Positions 9,606 through 21,038 of a stretch of 64,000 nucleotides of DNA are shown here, piece after piece. A program made the translations under genes and the position numbers. A model generated the notes under the pieces. The model worked only from the letters and a program-made list of their open reading frames with translations, was not told the DNA's origin and did not search any database. Origin of the DNA: Amanita rubescens (lineage: Eukaryota > Basidiomycota > Agaricomycetes > Agaricales > Amanitaceae); contig WION01000162.1 of the NCBI GenBank assembly GCA_015039365.1, positions 53,033-117,032 of the forward strand, written 5' to 3'. Within the stretch, counting starts at the first letter, position 1. Every line of letters starts with the position of its first letter.

Positions 9606-10260
9606 CCCTAAATTAACAAATAAGCAGCAGTGTGGATGTGGCTGTGTAAACTGAAAGGCACCCAGCACTTGGTTGTCATAGGCAAGCAACCCAAGAGTTT
9701 CACAGATTGCAGAGGTAAACCAAAAGCAGTTCTTGTGTAAAGCATTACTTAGTGAGTCCCTGTGGAGTAGTAATGCTAAGTGAAGGAGGTTGAGCTGATC
9801 CAATTGATTCTTGCCTGGAGCAGCACAAGTGGCTGTCATCATCCAGACATGGGTTCCAGTCCATGTTGGGTGGGCAGTTGCAACTGGCAGAATTTCAACC
9901 CTGTCAAGGGTAGCCTTCTGGCATGGACAGTGTTGAGAGGCCATGCGCGATGGTAGCAAAGGTAACTGTTTGGTTGACTAGAATCTTGAAATCCTGGATG
10001 GGGTCTTGGCCAGGGAGGCCAAGGGTCATAACAATGGCCTCATGTTGAACTACAGTGTGTCTCTTATAAATCGCAATTCGGGATATATGCAAAGCTGGGT
10101 CATTAAGAATCGCTGATCTGTGGGGTTGGCAGGAATAGAACCCATGCACCTTGTCATAGAAATGGTCAATGAAGTGAAAGAAGTTCCCAAGGTTGGGCCA
10201 TAGTTGGGTAGAGAGTGTAGATGGGGAGGCTGGCATCAATTTGTTTGTTTTTATCATCAT
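9606..10260 (-). pseudogene. Degraded fragment of an unidentified Agaricomycete protein
   Basis: Two overlapping minus-strand frames read as one eroded protein: FFHFIDHFYDKVHGFY and a DPIQDFK block upstream, then LNLLHLALLLHRDS, ALHKNCFWFTSAICETLG and LLAYDN downstream, with a frame change between them near 9930. The blocks remind me of a multi-copy Agaricomycete family in which a hydrophobic LxLLxH segment precedes a C(Y/F)WF segment, but I cannot name a function. It ends at the GGGTAA cluster. Confidence 0.3.
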
Positions 10261-11840
10261 GTCGATGCTTCCTCAAATATTCAATTTCCATATTTGGGAT
10301 GTTGAATGACATCATGGTAGGCTTCCTAGCAGTAGATCATCAGTCTGTAGATGCCAGTAAGAATAGGCTATAGCACACAATTGGTCACAACAAAATTCTG
10401 ATATGACAGAGGGTGCTTGTCTCAGGTGCTACTACTATGTGGAACTGTCTCAATGTATTTCATTTCAAACAAGTGCATACACTCCTGCAAGCCAATTCTC
10501 CCTTGGTCCCAAATAAGGCATTCCAAGCCCCTAAAAGGAGGTTGTACCCATGGAGTCGAACTCCTAGAGGCTACTCATTTCTTGTGCATTCTATGGCTGC
10601 CACAGAAATGGTGAACTCATACAAAGAAATGATCAATCACTTTTTGACTGGCAAAAGGTCATCAAATGGGCCTCCCTCTCCTTTCCTGATAACTATTACA
10701 TTCAATATCATTAACCCTATCATAAAAGTGATCCTTTCTATCACAGAACTGATGTCTGTTTCATCCTGCAAGCTATCACTGACCCTGTCACATTTAATTT
10801 ACTCCATCAGTACTGCCACCAATGTGATGCACATCATGGCCTCTGTGCACCTTTATTCCTCCATCGAGAGATTGTATGATTGATTCATTGAGACCTAGGG
10901 ATGTGTAGAATGTAGCACCACCAGTGCACATTGAACTTTGAGCTCTGTAGGAATGTGGTAGGAGGTTATGAAGTTGATGTTCAAACCATGAGTTGGGTGA
11001 GAACCATTCTTGATGCTGGTCCTGGTCTGCATGGAAAATTTACCTCCATCTGTCTGAGCCACTCAACAACTTTCTTCCAATCAGCTCCTCACCACATCTT
11101 TCACACCTCCACCTCCCCCACACATATCACTAGCAGCTAATCAATAGCTTGTAGCTTGTTGCTCAATAAAAAGGTGGGGGACCTACATGTCATGTGGGCC
11201 TCTGTTTTGGCTATCACTCTGAGTTACAATGGTGGAGGTTCTAAGATATATGTACAAAGAATTTTCATCATGCACATTTTTGTGCTTCCATGGCATTATG
11301 ATGGGCTCTGATGAATTTTCCACCACATTAAACATGTTCTGAACCTTTTTATACACAATTGGAACGTGGGTTCTTCATCAGTCAAGGATAGGTGAAATGC
11401 AACACTGTCACACTCACTGAGCAGTTGTGCCAGGTGGAATGGTGAGGGGCATGGGGAGCTGGGATCATGGATTTGAGAGCAGCACTCACTGCCTGAGCCA
11501 AATTATTCAGATCAGTTGTTCCCACAGAGTGAGCAGCCAGAGCTGACATTGTCAAAGCGTGAGAGGTCAAAATGTTATTTGCCAAAGCAGTGAGCAGTGC
11601 AGTCACTTGCTGATGATCAATGACCATGGTAATGCATGACCATGTGTGACCAACGTGTTAGCAATGAGCAGCAAAATTTGGGGATTTGGAAATGTGAATG
11701 AATTATCATGCGTGAGTCACACACTAGTTTTTGGATGGGTTCATTACCATGCATGGGACATAAAAAATGGAAAAGGGAGGGTAATGCATGGCCAACCAGT
11801 GACCATGCATGGGATGCATGATCTGATGAAAATATATAAA
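10261..11840. other. Gene-poor DNA, no recognised content
   Basis: Open frames are short (the longest is 156 codons, plus 10413-10883) and carry no motif. No inverted ends or paired duplications were found. A minus-strand frame near 11382-11627 (ALANNI...ALTMSALAAHS) faintly resembles the N-terminal frame in the direct repeat at 15207-15473 and may be a third remnant of that family. Confidence 0.35.
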
Positions 11841-12117
11841 TGATATATTATAATCATAATATATTGTAGATATTTTCTTATCTTATCAGATTATCTTATC
11901 TATCTCCTTTAGTATAGATTAAGTAGATATAAATACGCTTGCGTCATAGTTACTAGATATAATTCCTTATGAATTATATATCATCATTCTACAGCAATCT
12001 GTCATACAATATATAAGGAGGGACAATTTGTCATTCCCTCCTAACTTCTTACTCTCATCTACTGTCTTATAGTTGAGCCTCAGCTCCTATAAAGCCCTAC
12101 AACAACCTCCCTACCTT
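11841..12117 (+). mobile_element. LTR-like AT-rich segment with promoter signals
   Basis: The segment starts TGATATATTATA, contains a strong TATA-type motif followed by TATATAAGGAGGG near 12010, and has CCTACAACA near the end, the general look of a Copia-type LTR. I found no matching target duplication and no second copy in the window, so the bounds are approximate and the call is weak. Confidence 0.35.
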
Positions 12118-12274
12118 CACAGTAAGTCAGTTCCTTACTCAGTATCATGGCGCTGCACTGCTGCGTTGGACTCTACGTTGAGTAGAGGAATATTCCAACT
12201 TCATCATAATCATGCACTATTTTTGAGGAAATCTGGATTTTGTCCAATTTCGTGCAACATACATACAACTTTGC

Positions 12275-12570
12275 CTGCAACTAGGGGGTTGTTTGCAAGT
12301 GCTGTGCCATCTCCAGAAACCTGGCTGAGGATGAGTTACATGATCTAGTACATCAGGAAATGCTTACTACTCACCTCTTTTTGTTTTGCTTGATAAGCAA
12401 TTTGACTGAAGTTACTGACCATGTCCAATTTGTTTAATCTTGAGATTCTCAAATTCACTTGCCATGCCCCAATGAGCACAATGCCTGCCTGCATCTCTTC
12501 TTGCCTCTGATTAACATCTCCAATGATATGCACAAGCCACTGAGACAGTGCAGCTATGACTCCTGTGGTA
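12275..12570 (-). repeat. Direct repeat, left copy, with a decayed coding fragment
   Basis: About 300 bp repeated at 15400-15690 with long matching blocks (for example TCCAATTTGTTTAATCTTGA and TTGTTTGCAAGTGCTGT). On the minus strand both copies read RISRLNKLDM...SQIAY.AKQKEV, so they are parts of one decayed gene family that I cannot name. The two copies lie on either side of the hAT element at 13589-15216, but that element has its own perfect duplication, so it did not create the repeat. Confidence 0.7.
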
Positions 12571-13580
12571 TTAGGCAGGGGTACGGATGCCATTGTGGTG
12601 GTGGACACTGGAATTCCCCTAACTTCTGGAACCTATTGAATCTTCCCACACATTGGTGTCTGTGCAATGCTACAATTATCTATTTTCACTGAGGGCACCA
12701 CCTCCGATCATGAAGACTCCCACAAACCAGGCAACACCCACCGGCACCTCCCTGTCATTAACCAGTGCTCAGATGGCATATTCACTCTGCCTTCTGAATG
12801 GCCTGGGATGTATTACATATTTTCCAAAAAAAGGGGTGAGCTTCGATGGAGAGTGAAAAATAGGAGGTCCCTACATACTCTGCCATCTCAGATATTGATG
12901 GATTTACTTTTTTTCTCCACAGGCCTAGAGTACCATTTGTCATGTAGGGAGATGAGGAAGAACTGGGACTCTTTTCCATCTTTGAATTTGTAGGTTCCTA
13001 AAAATGGCTGCACAGTTTTCAGGTACCCCCACATCAGCACCTCTTGACAAAAAAGGCCTGCTGAAACAGATGTCATTAATGATTCTAGATAGTAGGAATA
13101 AGAGGGCATCGCTGTTGGGATTGTTATATGGTCCTTTTGTTCAGAATAACAATTGCTGTCTGACCAGGGTAGTAGATTGTGGTTTTATCCTTACATACAT
13201 ATGTACTGTGATTAATCATAGATCTATTGCTTCTCACTTTCCAGCAGGGATCAATCAAATTGCCATCACCCACCCACTCCCAAACCTGTTCTGGAGCCCT
13301 CAGATTACACCATTTCAACAATTCAATTTTTCAAAGAGAGAGCTGCACATGCTGCCTTGATCTCATCTGCAATACACATAAACTTTTTCTTTCCCTCTTT
13401 TTTGAGAATGGGTCTACCTTTGGAAGCCTATTGGCTACATTAATGGCCTTTTGCATTTGTATCTCAGCATCAAGGAGGGCATCCCAGATGGCCTATTGGC
13501 GCTTCATCCCCCATCCACTCCCAAATCTGTTCAAGTAGGCATCAGGAAATAATAATTATACAGAAGCAGCTCAAACATCT
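12571..13580. other. Gene-poor DNA
   Basis: No convincing gene. Frames of up to 118 codons exist on both strands without motifs. Confidence 0.4.
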
Positions 13581-13739
13581 GTGATAAGTAGTGTTTAAAG
13601 GTCCAGTCCAGTCCAGCTTTTTGCCCAAACTGGAACTGTGACTGGTCACTGACAACTCCTTAAATCTAAGAACTGGAACTGGACCAGTCATAACTGATTG
13701 TAACCAGTCATTATCAGTCCAGTTATGGTCATATGACCA

Positions 13740-13784
13740 GTTATAACCAGTCATTCTTATGACCAAAGAATGACTGGTTATAAC
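13740..13784. repeat. 19-bp perfect hairpin in hAT subterminal region
   Basis: GTTATAACCAGTCATTCTT (13740-13758) is followed by the loop ATGACCA and the exact reverse complement at 13766-13784. It sits in the ACCAG/CTGGT motif field of the hAT element. Confidence 0.85.
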
Positions 13785-14076
13785 CAGTTATGACCAGTAA
13801 GAACTGCTTCATTGGACTTGAGTCACAGGTGTGACACCATTGCAGCTGCCTTATCTCCAGACTCCTGCTATGTTTTTGGAGTTCACTGACCCACCTAATC
13901 CATAAAGGATCATGTTACATGCCATCAAACACTTTCTAACCCTCAGTTATTGAATCAGATGGCCAAGAGTTGGTCATCAGAGAGCACCAAAGAGAGTGAC
14001 ACAGCCACTCAGCCCCTCCTGTTGGAATCTAAGATTATTTTGAGCACACCACTGTTTTCTATATTGGGTACACGTT

Positions 14077-14351
14077 CCGAGGCCGTAGTGAAACATAGGT
14101 CTTGGTCTTATATCCGGTCTCTGATGGACATTTAAATCCCAGGTATTGAATAGCCAATAGCCGAGCCGTGGCTTGCCATGCTGTGCCAAATAACACACAG
14201 CCACAAGCAACACATTGTGATGACCTTCCTCTTCAGGAAGGCGTGCTGAATTTTGGCATGTTTACAGTGATCACCATGCATTCATTAACTCATTAACTAA
14301 AATAAAATGGCCTCGGACCTGCCACACGAAGTGGTGGCCCATACTTGCCAA
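14077..14351 (+). mobile_element. Miniature Helentron (HINE-like), plus orientation, ~275 bp
   Basis: The 5' end CCGAGGCCGTAGTGAAAC (14077) matches the 5' end of the 10-kb Helentron read on its coding strand (CCGAGGCCGACTGAAAGG, from 36367). Near the 3' end the inverse GGCCTCGG (14309-14316) precedes a hairpin GCCAC-loop-GTGGC (14321-14338) and then CCATACTTGCCAA. A 5' terminal motif whose inverse lies just before a 3' hairpin is the Helentron (Helitron2) layout. It is non-coding. Confidence 0.7.
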
Positions 14352-14855
14352 TGTGTTCTGACCCTTTTTCATTTTTGTACTATTGTTAACTGTTAATTCA
14401 TGTTCCTCTGGCTATGTTTGAACATAACCTTAAAAGAGGAAATAAGGCTTATCAGGCTGTTTAGGGGGGTCACCTTGATCATGTTATATCTCATCCATAT
14501 CTTGACAGATTTGCATCTACCAGGGCACAATTTGAAGGGCTTTCACCACCCTTTCTGACCATGCTAGCTGTTTTGTGAGTGAGCCCCTCATTCATCATTC
14601 AATGCTTTCTGACGAATCATGTCCATTTTGGGTGGGCTACTTTGTTCCAGGTCATATCTCATCCATTCCTCAATGGATTTCCATCATCTAAAGTGTAATT
14701 TGAATGCCATTTGATACTAGTAGTATTACACTGTGTGATAAGTTATTATAACCATCAAAAACTGGTCATGACTGGTCATGCATCAGTTACACATTTTCTG
14801 CATTTCTACAGAACTGTGACTGGAACTGCTATCCAGGCAGCATAACTGGAACCAC

Positions 14856-15135
14856 TTGGCAGGCGTGGGCCACCAAGTGGCAGATCCAAGGCCATTGTTT
14901 TTAAAATAAAATAAAATGGCCTGTATAGAGTATAGCTAGTTAGTTATAATATTGTAATGAATCAACCAAAGCATGTGCTGTAGGAAAGCGAGGCAATGAT
15001 GTGCACACTGTGGGAGTTTGTTTGTTTGAGCTTGCCAAGTCACAGCTCGGCGATTGCCATTGTCTTAGAATCGTGTTACAAAAATCACTGCAGCCAGGAG
15101 GTTATAAGGCCAAGCCTCATTTCATTCGGCCTTGG
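14856..15135 (-). mobile_element. Miniature Helentron (HINE-like), minus orientation, ~280 bp
   Basis: The same layout as 14077-14351 but inverted: the 5' end is at 15135 (CCAAGGCCGAATGAAATGAG on the minus strand), the inverse motif CCAAGGCC is at 14886-14893, and the hairpin GCCAC-CAA-GTGGC is at 14869-14881. Near its 5' end it shares a block with the large Helentron (GTGTTACAAAAA). Confidence 0.7.
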
Positions 15136-15216
15136 AAAAGGTCCAGCCATTACCAGTCATGGTTCAGTCCAGTTCCAGTTATTTTCCAGTCACAAGGACC
15201 AGACCTTTAAACACTA

Positions 15217-18200
15217 GTGATAAGCCAATACAAAATCCTTTGCTTTCTAACCTCCAGCAACTCACCCAGCTGGATTCTGAAATCAGTATTGTAATATTGA
15301 ATGAGTTGGAGAATTGCATGGTGTGTCAGACCATTGAGACTTATCCTGTCCCCAATCATAGTCCTAATGGCAGGAACTGATTGTAAGGCTGCTAGAGGGC
15401 CAATGCCTGCAACTAAGAGGTTGTTTGCAAGTGCTGTACTATCTCCAGCAACCTGGCTGAGGATGAGTTGCATGATCTAGTGTTGGAAAAATGCTTACTC
15501 ACCTCTTTTTGTTTCGCTCGATAAGCAATTTGACTGGTGTTATTGTCCATGTCCAATTTGTTTAATCTTGAGATTCTTGAATTTGTGTGCCACACCTCCA
15601 CATCTCCTTGAAGCCTGGCACCTGTATCTCTTCTTGCATCTGGTTAAGATTTCCAAAGAAAGGTGCAAGCCACTGAGGCAGCACAGCCATGAACTATGAA
15701 AGCCATTGAGGCAGCCCCACAGGGTTCATGATGGCATTTGTCAGAACAACATCTTGGTGATATCGTTCTGCTAATCCAATATCATTGTCTGTTGCAATGG
15801 CACCTAGGATTCAAGCTTCTATGGTATTTGCTGTTCATTAGTGTACATAGTTGGCTGCAGGAATGTGAACTTGATACTACCCTTAGAATGAGCAAGATGC
15901 TCAACATATTCTTTTGAATTTGTGATGTCTCCAAGTGTTGGTGGAAAGTTGGTGGGATTGGTGGGAGGTACAACTCCTGCAGTATTATGTGGCGGTACAA
16001 ATGCCATCATCATGGTGAAAGAAAGATTTGGGGATTGGGGAACCCCTATAACTTCTGGAGCCCATCCAATCTTCCCATGCATCATGTGTCATGCATGTCT
16101 GCATCACCAGACACCCCCTTTTTCTTAAAAGTTGAGTCACTGCCACTGACTGAATGATGAAGGTGGCTCAATATCCATCTCAAATCGAAGTGCCCAGGAT
16201 GTGAAGACTGTGTTATCAGGCTGAGCATATCAGATACTAGCCATTACAATCCTGTGCCACTTTGGCTCAGACCTCTTGAATCCCCACAGCTCTCAATACC
16301 ACCAAGACTGTGCAACTGTCAGCTGCTGCACATTCACTGCATCCCAATGTATCATTTCAATGAGGTATAGGCACATATCTTCTAGTATCTTATAACACCC
16401 AGTCCTCTGACTGTCTCCCTCATGTAGCTAGGGAAGCAAAATCTGTCAACTGGCACTGGTTGAGTGGGAAGCAGTGAGGAGGGCTTGAAAAAGTGAATCA
16501 TTGCTTTGGTTGAACTTGGGGTAAGGTTGGTGCTGGTCAGCTCAGCATTATATTGACCCATGGATACCTGATGATCATTTTTCAGTTCCAACCATGGTGC
16601 AATGCTGAGGTGCAAACTGAGTGCAGCCCATCAATGGGGCAGGAGGCACCAAACAAGGTTCTTGCTTTCAACCAAACTGAAAGATTGGACTGCATTGTCT
16701 ATTCGATTGATAGATCCCAGGAGAAAACACTGTGCATCAGATCTAGGGTAACGCAGGAGGTGGTTCATGTCATACATGTCAGGTTTATTTGAGTTAGATG
16801 GATATATGCACACATTTCTCAAATGTGCTGGTGTATCACTACTGAAAGGTTTGAGGCAATGGTTGGGGATAAACATTCAGGATCTGAGTTTCTTAAAAGG
16901 GATGGATTTTAGTAAATTAACCCTAAGCTAGGCAACTAATTTCATAAAAATAATTTCTTAAAAGCAAATAAAAAAAATATAATTTACTATGATTTATATT
17001 AATATTAAATTATATATTAAATTTATATTAGCTCCACTATAAAAAGCTAGAAAGAAATATCAGCTAGAGTATATTAAATATTACCAATAAAAATATGGTA
17101 GTTAACTAGCAAAGCAATTAATAACAATCCAAATTAATATATATATATATTTATAAAATATTACTTGCAAAATAATAATTGCAAGTTAGCCCCAATGGTG
17201 CCACTGTTTTCAACATCCAACAGAACAGTGAGGTCCTTGACTTCTGTCACTGTGAGCTCTTCCAGGTGATGATAAAATATGTTTAAAGTGGGATGATTTT
17301 CATATTCTATTGGCTGTATACAGCATAAGTTGGTTTCTCAGTCCACACCAAACCACTCATGAGCACACTGTTGCACAAGAATCTCCAGTTGAAAAAGAAG
17401 TCAGAAAGGACAAAAGAATGGGGAATGCTGACTAAGGTAGGACTTGAGTTGTAACATCTAACAGATTTGCCATGCCCATGCTACAGCAATCTGGATCAAT
17501 GTTGGAATCCATCATTGGCACCTGTCCACAAGTCTTAAGAGAGTGGGAGTCATCCAGATCCTTTTCTGAACTGCTACCTGTTCAATTACATGCAAAGTTT
17601 TGGGGGAAAGCATGGCAGATGAGGAGCAAAAGTGGTGTAATGCCCAACTGCCTATGCCTGTGGAAGGAAGTGGGCTCAGAAACAAATGTCAGGGTGGATA
17701 TGAATTCATGGATGTGGATGTGAGTGAGGAAGAGGACAACATTATTGAGGGTTGCTGCTTTCTCAAACTTGACATTGAGGATCTTGAGATCTCCAGGATC
17801 TGGATACGTGCCAAATACATATGAATATACAATAAATGAGGAAAGCGGCACATGTGCCGCAGGTCCCACTATGTGCCGGATGGGTTGGGCGACTGTGACC
17901 TATCTGATTATGAAAAGAGAAGTGTATTCAATTGTAGCAAGGCAGTTACAAGTACATTTTCCTATATGTCAGAACAGTTTAATTTAAAATGATTTTTGTT
18001 TATCATGTCGTCTCTTTGTTGTTGATAGAATCGATCAAGTGGTCAGCTCGCTCTCCCTTCACATCTCCTCTGGTTGTTTTTCCCTTGTTGTCACTGTCCT
18101 TTCCTTTAGTTTTCTTACTCTTCGTGGTTGTTAAGTATACACCTTCTGTTTTTGCCACAGATGAAGACCCAGAACTTTCGGCCTCATCTTTTGCTTTTCT

Positions 18201-18576
18201 CTTTTTTAATGCAAAGAGCACATCCCATGCATCATCCGTGTCATCTCGTTCAGTTGATATTAGATAAGGATGTTACTTGACTGGAGCCGTTTGGTGATTT
18301 GTCGGGGATTTCTATGTCCTCTTCAGAGCGGGCAACGACACGGATACGGTCAATAAGAAACTGGTAAATCTATTTTACCCATTTAGCATTGATGCAAAGA
18401 TGAATCGCCCAAACTACCTTTTGTATTTTGTCATTCTGCCGATCAGGTAACTCAAATGTGAGGAGTTGCACTTTCATCAAAACCAGGGTTCCTAGACGAA
18501 GTTCTTAGTTTGTCGTACATTTCCCAGGGAGGTACAAGTTAAGAACGCGAACCCAGGTGCGCGACAAAATGTCCGG
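15217..18576. other. Gene-poor DNA with decayed coding remnants
   Basis: Bases 15400-15690 are the second copy of the direct repeat described at 12275-12570. Near 15819-16085 a minus-strand frame (PPTNPTNFPPTLGDI) looks like another piece of the same decayed family. A plus frame at 17600-17824 (YEFMDVDVSEEEDNIIEG) and a minus frame at 18003-18221 (LFALKKRKAKDEAE, Lys/Ser-rich) look coding-like but have no family or gene structure I can support. Bases 16910-17170 are very AT-rich. Confidence 0.4.
15400..15690 (-). repeat. Direct repeat, right copy
   Basis: Partner of 12275-12570, in the same orientation, with substitutions and small indels throughout, so the duplication is old. Confidence 0.7.
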
Positions 18577-18973
18577 TGAAACGATCAGAAGAAGGCCAAT
18601 GCGGAAGTGCGTTCGGCCAAAGGGGCTTTGGAGGTCAGTCCTGGGGGTGCCTCGGAGGCAGAGAGAGTGCCGAAGGCAAAGGTGAACGAGTGGAAGGTGT
18701 CCGAAGCACCGAGGAACGAAGGGAACGGAAGGAATCGAACTCGGAACGCAGATGGGGTGATAATTCGCTTAGTACAACTACGTACACAATGGTATATATA
18801 CTACGGAGGCACGAGGTGACCATGTGATGAATCCTGCACCGAGTCCGAGGCCTGTGCATGCGTCCGAACACAAACGATCATCCTCCGGGATCGAGCATAG
18901 GCTCGGAGTGCTTCGGGGAGCTTCGGAAGGATTCGGAGATCGGTTCCAACGTAGCCGGAATCGGCTCGTTACA
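18577..18973 (-). mobile_element. Solo LTR (397 bp), TGTAAC...GTTTCA family
   Basis: The inverted counterpart of the LTR at 25046-25442, of identical length and nearly identical sequence. On its coding strand it runs TGTAACGAGCCGATTCCGG... to ...CTGATCGTTTCA and carries a TATATATACC promoter motif mid-way. The flanks are CCGG and CTGG, a 4-bp duplication with one mismatch. Confidence 0.85.
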
Positions 18974-19029
18974 CTGGGTGCACAGTAATCCAATAATCGA
19001 CATCAAGCCATGAGAGACTGCACTTTGCA

Positions 19030-20148
19030 GTGCTAGTGTTCAACAGGGGTAACCCCAGGGTAAAAACAGGAGGACCCTTACCCTTACCCTGCTAAACCCT
19101 TACCCTGATAGAAGGGTAGGGGTAACCCTCAACCAGGGGTAAGGGTCAGCAAAGGGTCAAGGGGTATGGAATACCCCTGGAACTTTTAGCAGGGGTACTA
19201 CATCATACATGCTCAGTGTACAATAGTGATTGATGTATGACTACTTTATGTTCAAATCCCACCCATCTTCTAGCTCCTCCTCAGCATCATTCACATCCTA
19301 ACCTGTGACATACATATGCCCCAGCAAACATGGCAAAAACTTGATTGTCTGATCAGTCTGATAGAGTCTGTCATGCAATTTGTCTGAACAGTGTCTGACT
19401 ATCTGACAGGTGCTGTTGCACTGATTGTCCAATTGTCTGACAATCTGATAAGCACCGTTGATAGGCACTGTTGCACTAAATGTCTAATAGTCTGTCCATC
19501 TGATGAAGCATCAGATGAAATCAGATGTTGTAACATTCATTATAACTCACTCCATGAGAAACATGCAATAATTTGCTATAGTACCTGATGCAAAGATTAG
19601 AGAGTGTTATCCTCCCCTTGCCCAGAAAGATGTGTTTAATATTGACAGAAGTACTAGCCTGAGTAGTTTGGTGGAATCAGAGGGCCAGGGAATGTGGAAC
19701 AATGATGATGTGATGCTATTCTTGTGGGGAAACACATGCAAGCCAGTGAAGACACTCATCATATTGAGCAATGGAGTGTGCCTTAGGGTTCAGTCCAACT
19801 GCAATGTATGTTTAAATAATTACCTTAGAATTTAGAACATAATGATACTTGTGTTAAAGGGGAACATGGAATGTGTTATACATATACATATGCTGACTAT
19901 GCCAAAATACAGAGTGTGAGAAGGTCCTGAGCTACTGTTAGTCTGTTTCACCAGCCAATCTTATATCACTCATTGTGCCTGGGATGGCATTGATAACTTT
20001 TGAGATAAGATAACACCTACTAGTACCCCTCCATACCCTTGACAGGGGTAGGGGTAAACCAGAATCTCCAAGTCATGGACCCCTACCCCTACCCTTGCTA
20101 TACCCTTGCCAATACCCCCAGGGTATAGCATACCCCTGTTGAACACTA
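19030..20148. mobile_element. Non-autonomous hAT element (~1.1 kb) with GGGTA arrays
   Basis: The inverted ends TAGTGTTCAACAGGGGTA (19034 onward) and TACCCCTGTTGAACACTA (ending 20148) face each other. ACTTTGCA occurs at 19022-19029 and at 20149-20156, an exact 8-bp duplication; four extra bases (GTGC) lie between the left duplication and the left TIR. Both subterminal regions (19040-19200 and 20015-20140) are dense arrays of GGGTA/TACCC. No coding capacity. Confidence 0.75.
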
Positions 20149-21038
20149 ACTTTGCACTCCTCACTTTTGCGGCCAGACGAACAAGAAGTGGGACAGGGTC
20201 GGAAGCAGACTTCCAACCATTGTACACATAGATTCCAAATTGACAAAAGGCCTGTGGTTAGATTAATCAACACTACTCGGCAAATACAATGCCACAATGG
20301 ACGACTTACATCGCCATATATGTCCGGCATAAATGTATTAAAAAAAGTGCTGCATTTTGTGGCCACAGGGTCAAACAGAACACGGCGTGTTGTGATCATC
20401 GTACTAAGCTCAGAGCAAGAAAAAACGGAGGATAAGTTAAAAATTGGCCATGACTTCAAATTTTAAAGCGTCAAATAGGAGACATGCTAGGAGTAAACCC
20501 CTTTGCTAAGTTATCAAATGATTCATGCTGTATCGCGCGTTGCGTCGAGTCCATACCCGACTGCAGTGATGTTTTCGACATGATTAACAAAATGCTGTAT
20601 GTAGGCAATAACGTGAGTATTGGCCATTGACCAAGAGGGACTGCTCCCCAAATTCAAAAAGGGAGCCTGGTTTTGATCAGACACTGAAGTTTGCTTGGCT
20701 CGATCAGAAGTGCGGATGTCGATTATGCCGACATTGACAATGCTCCATTCACATGTTACCACCATTACGGAAAATGTCACACTTGCTTGTAGGACTGAAC
20801 CCACTACTTACGTAGCGGGAATGCTCTCAAGTCTGTTACAAACATATGTCATGTCACATCTTTTTCTCACCCACAGCCACCATTCTCTCTTATTCTCTCT
20901 TTACCTCTCTTTGCATATGTTTATCATGCTCTCATGAATTCTCAAACCTTTGTTGCTTATCATATGCAACTCATATTCACATGTTAACAAGTTTTTTATC
21001 ACATGCATCAACAAAAGAGCGGGATTCTTATAATGTGA
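20149..21038. other. Gene-poor DNA
   Basis: No supported gene. The motif TTCACATGTTAAC near 20974 recurs near 24628, on the other side of the inverted-end element at 21039-24557. Confidence 0.4.

Larger units (their letters stand above)
13589..15216. mobile_element. Non-autonomous hAT element (1628 bp) carrying two miniature Helentrons
   Basis: It has a perfect 8-bp duplication GTGATAAG (13581-13588 and 15217-15224) and inverted ends TAGTGTTTAAAGGTC. The subterminal regions are packed with CTGGT/ACCAG motifs (ACTGGTCATGACTGGTCATG near 14761). It contains no transposase. Two short Helentron derivatives in opposite orientation (14077-14351 and 14856-15135) lie inside. A related TIR (TAGTGTTT(T)AAAGTCCGG) bounds the large composite at 25839-36792. 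Confidence 0.88.

Noticed and set aside
19038..20145. CCCTTACCC / GGGTAA tracts as internal telomere repeats
   Set aside because: Fungal telomeres of this group are TTAGGG arrays; these tracts are irregular, inverted, and fall inside an element with hAT ends.
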